Origin: Scleroderma bovista
Lineage: Eukaryota > Basidiomycota > Agaricomycetes > Boletales > Sclerodermataceae
Direction of reading: 5' to 3'
DNA length: 24,871 nt
NCBI GenBank assembly: GCA_037178675.1
Contig: JAYMGJ010000643.1
Coordinates: forward strand, 1 to 24,871
The notes under the pieces were generated by a model. That model was not told where the DNA came from. It did not search any database and saw only the letters and a list, made by a program, of their open reading frames with translations. The translations under genes and the position numbers were made by a program. Positions 19,701 through 24,871 of the stretch are shown here, piece by piece. Positions within the stretch are counted from its first letter, which is position 1. Every line of letters starts with the position of its first letter.

Positions 19701-22338
19701 TTGAGGTCTACTTACCAGTGTTCCAGGTATCGGTGTCCAAACATGGCTTGCACTCAAGTATTCCAAGTCTTTGATACTCACGAAGCGTTGATCCAGCACC
19801 TCGATGCATGCCATCCATCTATCCTATATAATTCCTCGACAATGCAAGGTGCTCATCCAACTTCAAATAGTCGATCTCCGAACCCATGAGCTAGGTACCA
19901 TGCATGATCAGGGTATCTTTTCGGTCGTGGTCCAAATACATTCGAGCAAATGAATAACGGTCCTTTCAAGCAAGAGCGAGAGAGCAACATGTACTATCTG
20001 TTCAAGTCCCGAGCCAAATGGTCTTTAGCCAAGTTTCTTGTGGATAACTTCACGCAGACTCAGATAAACCGATTCCTCGCTTTGCCTTGGGTATGACTAT
20101 TTCATCCTTGATAAAGCTATGCTCCCACTGATTTGCATTAGTTCGAGGAAAATCCAAGGCCCTCCTTTACTTCTGCAGAAGAGCTGTTGGGGTGGGTCAA
20201 CACCCTTCCTTCGGGGCCAAAATGGCATAGTACTGTCCTACAAGTAGAGGGCTATGCAACAACCGATCCTATATGTTTGTTTTGGCGCGATGCTGTGGAG
20301 GTCGTAGCGTCCCTACTTGGGGATTCGATCTTTGGCGCCAACATGATGTTTGACCCCATTGAAGTCACCACCCATCTTGGACGAGAGTACAGTGAATGGT
20401 TTTCAGCGAAGGAAGCCCATCGCATCCAGGTGGGTTTTTCTGGAGTACTGAATCTTTACATGGGAACTGAAAGATAAATTTCTGCTAGGATTCACTGCCA
20501 GAGGGTGCAACGATTGTGCCCATTCTAGCTGCATCTGACAAGGCTCCCGTGACAAGGATGACAGGAGGGCTGGAAATGCACCCTCTTTTCATCAGTATTG
20601 GTAATATTCCAGGACACGTCCGCATGGCAGCTACCTCACACCATGCCAATCCCAAAGTTTGATGCCCCCAAGGGATGCCAGTCGGTCCTACAGAATCGTG
20701 TTTGGCACAAGTGCGTTGAAATCATCACTGCAGGCCTGCAGTACCTTGCTTGCTCTGGAGGCTTCATGCCGGATCCTCATGGATACCAGCGGCTATGTTT
20801 CACGCCGTTAGTAGCATGGACTGCTGACCTCCCTGAACAGTTGATGATCGCATGTGTCTCAAAAAGCGCTTCCCCCATCACAGAGGCCACTCACAAACAG
20901 TTTGGTGACACTCACTGCAGCCCCCCTCGTATGGGCGAGCTCACACTCAACCACATTGCTGAGCTCATTCAGAAGGTTGACCCGTGGAATCTTGCTGCCT
21001 TTCTGAAAAAGGCAAGGATGCTGTACCTCAATGGTGTTCACCTTCCGTTTTGGAGAAAATACCTGTTTGTGAACCTGTCCATTTTTCTTCTGCCCGAAAT
21101 ACTCCATGCTTGTCACAAGTTCTTCTTTGACCACATCCTCCCATGGTGCAAAGAATTGCTCGGCACTGAACTTGACACACGGTATAAATGCCATCACAAA
21201 CACGTTGGGGTGAGGCACTTTGCGAGTGGTGTTTCGCATGTTAAGCAGATGACGGGTAGAGAACACTGCGACATCCAACGTACCCTTGTCGCCATGATTG
21301 CTGGCCGTGTTCCCCCACGCTTCCTCTGTGCGATACGTGCTCTCATCAATTTCATATACCAGGCACAGAGCCCTGTGCACACAGAGTCTTCCATCCAGGA
21401 AATGGAGTCATTGCTGCACGAATTTCATGACCACAAGGATGCCATTATTGAGGCTGGTGCTAGAAGGACAAAAGCAGCTGGCGCCAAAACCGACTTCAAC
21501 ATTCCGAAGCTGGAACTCTTTCACAGCTTTGCAACAGCAATTCATAATAACGGTGGACTCATACAGTATACTGTGGATGTCAGCAAACGTTTACTCATCA
21601 CTCACTGCAAGCATCCATTCGATTGTATGAGCAAGAGCAAAGACTTCGCGGAGCAAGTCATCCAGATCCTTGATCAGGAAGAAGTTATGTGGCAGTTTGA
21701 TGTGTACACATTACTACGTTCCGGTGATGTATCGCTCATCAACACCATGTGTGAGGACAAAATAAGAACCGCGAATCCAACGCTTGCATGGGTTGCAAGT
21801 GTCTTGCCCGAAGAACAGTGGCAAATCCAAGGCCCCCATCCTGTCCATAATTACTTTGCCAGTGGTATACTCGCCAGTAATGCCAAAACTGCTCTATATG
21901 TTACGTCACGTCCAGATGCAACCAACCTGTTACCAAACGACATCGCAATGAAATATCACCTTTCCAACTTTGAAGCCCATTATTTGGAATTCCTGCAATT
22001 ACATTCCCATGATACCCAGATTCACCTTACTTTCAACTCTATCGCCCTCTGGTATAAATTCTGTGTCCAGCTGCACTCCACTTTCCACTTGGCCCAGCTC
22101 ATGCCAAGTCAGGCCATTCAAGCAGCACCTCCCTCGCAAGATTTCCTTTACGGCTGTTGTGATGCCGTTTTAATCACCCCCCCAAATGACGGTACAAAAA
22201 GTTCACATATACTTTGATCGTATGCTAACATATTTACCATGCACAGCTGCAAGTTATGTAGCGCAAGTACGTGCTGTATTCCAGCCTCGTGCACCTTCGC
22301 ACTCCAGATTGCAAGCTGTTGAAGTCGCACGTGCACCC
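19701..22338 (+). CDS. Plavaka-type DNA transposase with C2H2 finger, frameshifted and cut by an LTR insertion
   Basis: This is the transposase of a Plavaka (CACTA-related) DNA transposon, a superfamily expanded in basidiomycetes. Exons: up to 19848, 19912-20090, 20142-20430, 20489 to about 22191, and 22247 onward, with introns of 63, 51, 58 and 55 nt. Order of features: an N-terminal zinc finger (YRCPNMACTQVF...HLDACH, Cys/Cys/His/His); the block KSRAKWSLAKFLVDNFTQTQ; GPKWHSTVLQVEG; DSLPEGATIVPILAASDKAP followed by VTRMTGGLEMHPLFISIGNI; then MPIPKFDAPKGCQSVLQNRV, FTPLVAWTADLPEQLMIACV, LNGVHLPFWRKYLF, FDHILPWCKELLG, HFASGVSHVKQMTGREHCDI, and GGLIQYTVDVSKRLLITHCK. The ISIGNI frame and the MPIPKFD frame differ, so a frameshift or small deletion lies near 20640. 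The last exon (AASYVAQVRAVFQP...) is still open at 22338, where the LTR begins. The start codon is unresolved; TTG at 19701 only marks the open frame. Confidence 0.85.
22192..22246 (+). other. last visible transposase intron (55 nt)
   Basis: The donor is GTACAA, the acceptor GCACAG, and a strong branch site TGCTAAC lies 17 bases before the acceptor end. Splicing joins NDG to AASYVAQVRAVFQP in one frame and removes the TGA at 22215-22217. The ORF stop at 22217 is therefore not the real end of the transposase. Confidence 0.75.
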
Positions 22339-22423
22339 TGTTGGATTATAAACAGACTGTTATGGTTTGTTTATATACTTACATAAGCTTTCTCGCACTA
22401 GAGTAGAGTTCTATTACCATAGT

Positions 22424-22452
22424 CCCTCAGTAGCTTGCCAGCATACTGAGGG
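22424..22452. repeat. 9-bp-stem hairpin in the LTR
   Basis: CCCTCAGTA and TACTGAGGG form perfect 9-base inverted arms around an 11-base loop (GCTTGCCAGCA). It may act in the LTR RNA as a structure near the transcript 5' end. Confidence 0.7.
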
Positions 22453-22549
22453 TGAGTACCATCTACTAACCACCACATCTACCTACTGATACCTTGTAGT
22501 TATCCTACAGGTACATACTAATATAAAGTAGCTTGCCAGCATACTGAGG
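22429..22549 (+). repeat. 23-bp direct repeat in the LTR (two copies)
   Basis: Identical 23-base copies occur at 22429-22451 and 22527-22549; they begin AGTAGCTTGCC and end CATACTGAGG. The first copy overlaps the hairpin; the second lacks the upstream pairing arm, so only the first can fold. The spacing is 98 bp. Confidence 0.85.
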
Positions 22550-22619
22550 TTACACTACAGCTTCTCCTTTTCCCTTCCTTAGGCTAGACCTTCCCTGTGC
22601 AGACCACCACCTTTCTATA

Positions 22620-22634
22620 GGTTATGAGCCCTGG
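22620..22634 (+). other. putative retrotransposon primer-binding site
   Basis: GGTTATGAGCCCTGG follows the presumed LTR end and resembles, in position and composition, the tRNA-primed site of fungal copia elements. The pairing tRNA was not verified. It lies 64 bp before the gag-like ATG. Confidence 0.45.
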
Positions 22635-22697
22635 CTCTGCCTAGCCAGGAGGAAAGGAATACCAGGAGAAAAGGAACCCAGAGGTAAATCAAGTGAA

Positions 22698-24383
22698 ATG
22701 GTCAAAATTCCCGCACTCGAACTCGAAGGACAAAATTGGAAATTTTACTGCACGAAGTATCTCGAGGCCGCAGCCACATACTATTGCCTGGATGTGCTAG
22801 GTGGCAGACTGGACGATGGAACAGATGATTGGGAAGAGGGCAATGCCCTACTGTGTTCTCTATTCATGGATACAGTCCCAGCTTCTATCTACTACCAAAT
22901 TTGCTTCAAATCCGTGCATGAAATCTACAATTACCTCGTGAACTGTTTCCGCGACTACGATCCAATCCAAGAACTCTGCTTGAAGAAATCCGCGGCCAGA
23001 ACAAACGATGCCAAACAAGATCCGTCAGCAGAAAGTCCTACAAGCAAGAATGCAGCCACTGGCGCAGAACAGGAAGACCTACCAACGAAAGACCTCACCC
23101 GAGGCACAGAAGACGTCGATGACAGAAATGTCGGACATGAAGACCCACGCACGAGTGCAGAAGCACCTGCGAAGGGCAATAGCACCAATAGCGCAGAGAC
23201 GACACCTGTCATACTCGAAAGCGCGCCGCACGAAACGCAAAACGTACCGCAAAACTCACTGCCGCTGACACCGAGGCTGCCAATTGAGGGCGAGCCAAAC
23301 GGGTGCAAGCAGGAGGCGGCGGAAAGTGTCGCGACAGCAGAACGCACGAAAGGAACGGTCCAGTCAGCCGAACCAAACCAAACGGACGCGGACATCAATG
23401 AAACGTCCTTGCTGGGCAGAGAACCGGCGGAAAGGGCTTGTAGAGTCAATGAGGGCGACGAGACGGAGCGCAAAAGCCAGTCACAACTCCAACAAACTAA
23501 TTTTTACTGCAAAGAAGATCGTCAGCGCAATGAAAACACCAACACGGACGTACCTAGCACATACAAACTGCCGCTCGAGGGGGAGTGGACAGTATATGCG
23601 AGCGGCGAGGCGAGAGACCCGAGAGGCAGCGCGAATGTGCCAAATGCAATGCCTGAGCGCGTGCATCGTCCAAGCGAGTCGAGAGGGACCGAGGATGCCA
23701 GAGGAGTCGAGTCAGAGAGCTGCGAGAGGGATACGAGCGAGGGAGTGAACATTGACGAGGCGGACGGCGATGCAGGCTGTGAACTCGAGCGCATAGACAC
23801 TCAGAACGAGCTGGCGCAGCTCCTGACAACGACAATCGCGTCGTACGTCGATGACGGCGATACGAATGTGCGCGTGCACCTTAGATGCACGAGTTGGCGT
23901 GCAGGTGACGCGAATGGTCCTGGACGTGGAACGGATGTGTCGACGGGCCAGACGGATGTGTCGAGAGGTCGGACGAACACTCTGGACGTGTTGAACAGAG
24001 CTGAAATGGCTGGTATAAGCTGTGGTGAGGGAGCAGGGACGTACCTGGGAGCTGGAGATGTGAAACGCGTCGTGAACGCGACGGATGGCGTTGGGAGCCG
24101 GACGGACACATTGACTGAGCCCACGGACGTGCCAAGCGTTGAAACGGATGTGGTAACGCCTGCAAATGTGACAGAAACCGTCAGTATACCACGAAAGCGT
24201 CACATAGTTCAGTCAAAAGCCCTCGCAAAAGTGGGTCATCGGACATGTACATTTGCCTGTAAAGGTGGGACTAGCCGACGCCGGCTGATGCTCGCAGAAC
24301 TGGGCCAGGCCGATGTTTTCTATTATTGCAAATCTAGTACAGGCCTGAGGGACATTAATCACTGCAAAACTGGGATGGGCTGA
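22698..24383 (+). CDS. copia-type gag-like N-terminus fused to a long low-complexity ORF
   Basis: The first roughly 100 residues match the N-terminal gag-like region of basidiomycete Ty1/copia polyproteins: IPALELEGQNWKFYCTKYLE, LDDGTDDWEEGNALLC, FMDTVPASIYYQICFK and VHEIYNYLVNCFRDYDPI. Gag normally packages the element RNA. After about residue 100 the ORF continues for some 450 residues of Glu/Thr/Ser/Asp/Arg-rich, low-complexity sequence with recurring TDV/ADG-type phrases (DVSTGQTDVSRGRTNTLDV, VPSVETDVVTPANVTE) and NVPQNSLPLTPRLPIEGEP. There is no zinc knuckle, protease, integrase or reverse transcriptase motif in the window, so the pol genes lie beyond the end or are lost. The last 50 residues run into the minisatellite. 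The ATG at 22698 follows a purine-rich leader. The composition resembles a repetitive protein type I know from Polyporales genomes, inferred and not searched. Confidence 0.65.
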   Translation: MVKIPALELEGQNWKFYCTKYLEAAATYYCLDVLGGRLDDGTDDWEEGNALLCSLFMDTVPASIYYQICFKSVHEIYNYLVNCFRDYDPIQELCLKKSAARTNDAKQDPSAESPTSKNAATGAEQEDLPTKDLTRGTEDVDDRNVGHEDPRTSAEAPAKGNSTNSAETTPVILESAPHETQNVPQNSLPLTPRLPIEGEPNGCKQEAAESVATAERTKGTVQSAEPNQTDADINETSLLGREPAERACRVNEGDETERKSQSQLQQTNFYCKEDRQRNENTNTDVPSTYKLPLEGEWTVYASGEARDPRGSANVPNAMPERVHRPSESRGTEDARGVESESCERDTSEGVNIDEADGDAGCELERIDTQNELAQLLTTTIASYVDDGDTNVRVHLRCTSWRAGDANGPGRGTDVSTGQTDVSRGRTNTLDVLNRAEMAGISCGEGAGTYLGAGDVKRVVNATDGVGSRTDTLTEPTDVPSVETDVVTPANVTETVSIPRKRHIVQSKALAKVGHRTCTFACKGGTSRRRLMLAELGQADVFYYCKSSTGLRDINHCKTGMG

Positions 24384-24857
24384 TGTTTGATAAAAATTGC
24401 AGAACTGGGACTGGTGGGAGCATTGTAAAACTAGGTCAGGCCTGTTGAACAAAAAAATTGACAAGTGTTGCAAAGCTGGGACTGGCCGATGTTGTAGATA
24501 CATTGCAAAACTGGGTCAGGCTGACATTGCAGAACTGGGTCAGGCCTTTTGAGGAAAAAATTGTCAAGCATTGCAAAACTGGGTCAGGCTGACATTGTAT
24601 ATACATTGCAGAACTGGATCAGGCCTGTTGAGAAAAAAAGTTGTCAAGCATTGCAAAACTGGGTCAGGCTGACATTGCAGAACTGGGTCAGGCCTGTTGA
24701 GGAAAAAGTTGTCAAGCATTGCAAAACTGGGCCAGGCTGACATTGCAGAACTGGGTCAGGCCTGTTGAGGAGAAAGTTGTCAAGCATTGCAGAACTGGGT
24801 CAGGCCTGTTGAGGAAAAAGTTGTCAAGCATTGCAAAACTGGGCCAGGCGGCTGCTA
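24225..24857 (+). repeat. minisatellite with 68-bp units built from a TTGCARAACTGGGYCAGGC module
   Basis: The basic module is TTGCA(A/G)AACTGGG(T/C)CAGGC. Two modules make a 68-bp unit: a short half (24 bp, ending GCTGAC) and a long half (44 bp, ending CCTGTTGAGGAAAAAGTTGTCAAGC). The marker GTTGTCAAG falls at 24640, 24708, 24776 and 24820, so full units of 68 bp are followed by one unit that lacks the short half (44 bp). Degenerate copies start near 24225, inside the end of the preceding ORF, and become regular from about 24500. Neither 68 nor 44 is a multiple of three, so each unit shifts the reading frame. The array ends at about 24848, followed by GGCTGCTACTAGAGTAGCACTC. Confidence 0.85.
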
Positions 24858-24866
24858 CTAGAGTAG
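24851..24866. repeat. terminal palindrome after the minisatellite
   Basis: TGCTAC and GTAGCA form 6-base inverted arms around TAGA right after the minisatellite. The core CTAGAGTAG also occurs in the putative LTR near 22400 (CACTAGAGTAGAG). The window ends here, so its role cannot be judged. Confidence 0.5.
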
Positions 24867-24871
24867 CACTC

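Larger units (their letters stand above)
22339..22615 (+). mobile_element. putative 5' LTR of a Ty1/copia-type retrotransposon, inserted in the transposase gene
   Basis: The open transposase exon is interrupted at TGTTGGATTATAAACAG, a typical LTR start (TG...). A TATA-like stretch (GTTTATATACTT) follows within about 35 bp, fitting an LTR promoter. Inside are a 23-bp direct repeat and a hairpin. A tRNA primer-binding-like sequence GGTTATGAGCCCTGG begins at 22620, just after the expected LTR end, and a gag-like ORF starts at 22698. The exact 3' end of the LTR is uncertain because no second LTR copy is in the window. Confidence 0.6.

Noticed and set aside
20859..21380. 173-codon minus-strand open frame
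   Set aside because: It is antisense to the conserved transposase core, and the plus-strand frame carries the family motifs.
22215..22217. TGA at the end of the longest transposase frame as the true stop
   Set aside because: It lies in a 55-nt intron with a perfect branch site, and family-like coding continues after 22246.
23712..24203. 163-codon minus-strand open frame opposite the low-complexity ORF
   Set aside because: It is antisense to a repetitive GC-rich coding stretch and is rich in His/Arg/Ser as expected for a shadow frame.
24549..24740. 63-codon ORF as a separate protein-coding gene
   Set aside because: It lies in the minisatellite, whose unit length is not a multiple of three; its openness follows from the stop-poor repeat module.

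Overview
This window is nuclear DNA from a filamentous basidiomycete, probably an Agaricomycete of the Polyporales type. The evidence is dense spliceosomal introns of about 44-63 nt with GT...AG ends and CTRAY-like branch points, a fungal GABA/amino-acid permease, an RPAP1 gene, a fungal rhodopsin-like 7TM protein, and basidiomycete-style transposable elements (a Plavaka-type DNA transposon and a Ty1/copia-type LTR element). No bacterial-style operon, rRNA, convincing tRNA or CRISPR array is visible. All gene models were built by hand from frame continuity, splice signals and remembered family conservation; no search was run.

Layout. Positions 1-1320 hold no recognisable gene. Positions 1321-3694 (minus) hold an intact amino-acid permease of 15 exons, including a 6-nt microexon; the spliced CDS is 1656 nt (551 aa). 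Positions 4152 to about 5640 (plus) hold a relic of the folate gene FOL1: a well-kept HPPK domain joined to a decayed DHPS domain, with no DHNA domain. Positions 5993-10216 (minus) hold RPAP1 (two exons, 1389 aa), tail to tail with the folate relic. Positions 11443-12604 (plus) hold a five-exon SAM-dependent methyltransferase whose start codon cannot be found in frame. Positions 13381-14370 hold coding-looking plus-strand exons that I cannot identify. Positions 14531-15808 (minus) hold a six-exon rhodopsin-like membrane protein (337 aa).

From about 16600 to the end the window is mobile DNA and associated genes. Two minus-strand genes (16676 to about 18385 and 18569-19602) lie next to, and head to head with, a plus-strand Plavaka-type transposase (19701-22338). 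The transposase carries a frameshift near 20640 and is cut off at 22339, inside an open exon, by what looks like the 5' LTR of a copia-type retrotransposon. That element continues with a primer-binding-site-like sequence (22620), a long gag-like/low-complexity ORF (22698-24383) and a 68-bp-period minisatellite that runs to the window end.

The left half is therefore ordinary housekeeping and accessory genes with some decay, and the right half is a nested transposon insertion. The genes do not form an obvious pathway. The most unusual items are the permease microexon, the FOL1 relic, the transposon with two opposite-strand companion genes, and the minisatellite whose period is not a multiple of three yet whose modules stay open over long stretches.
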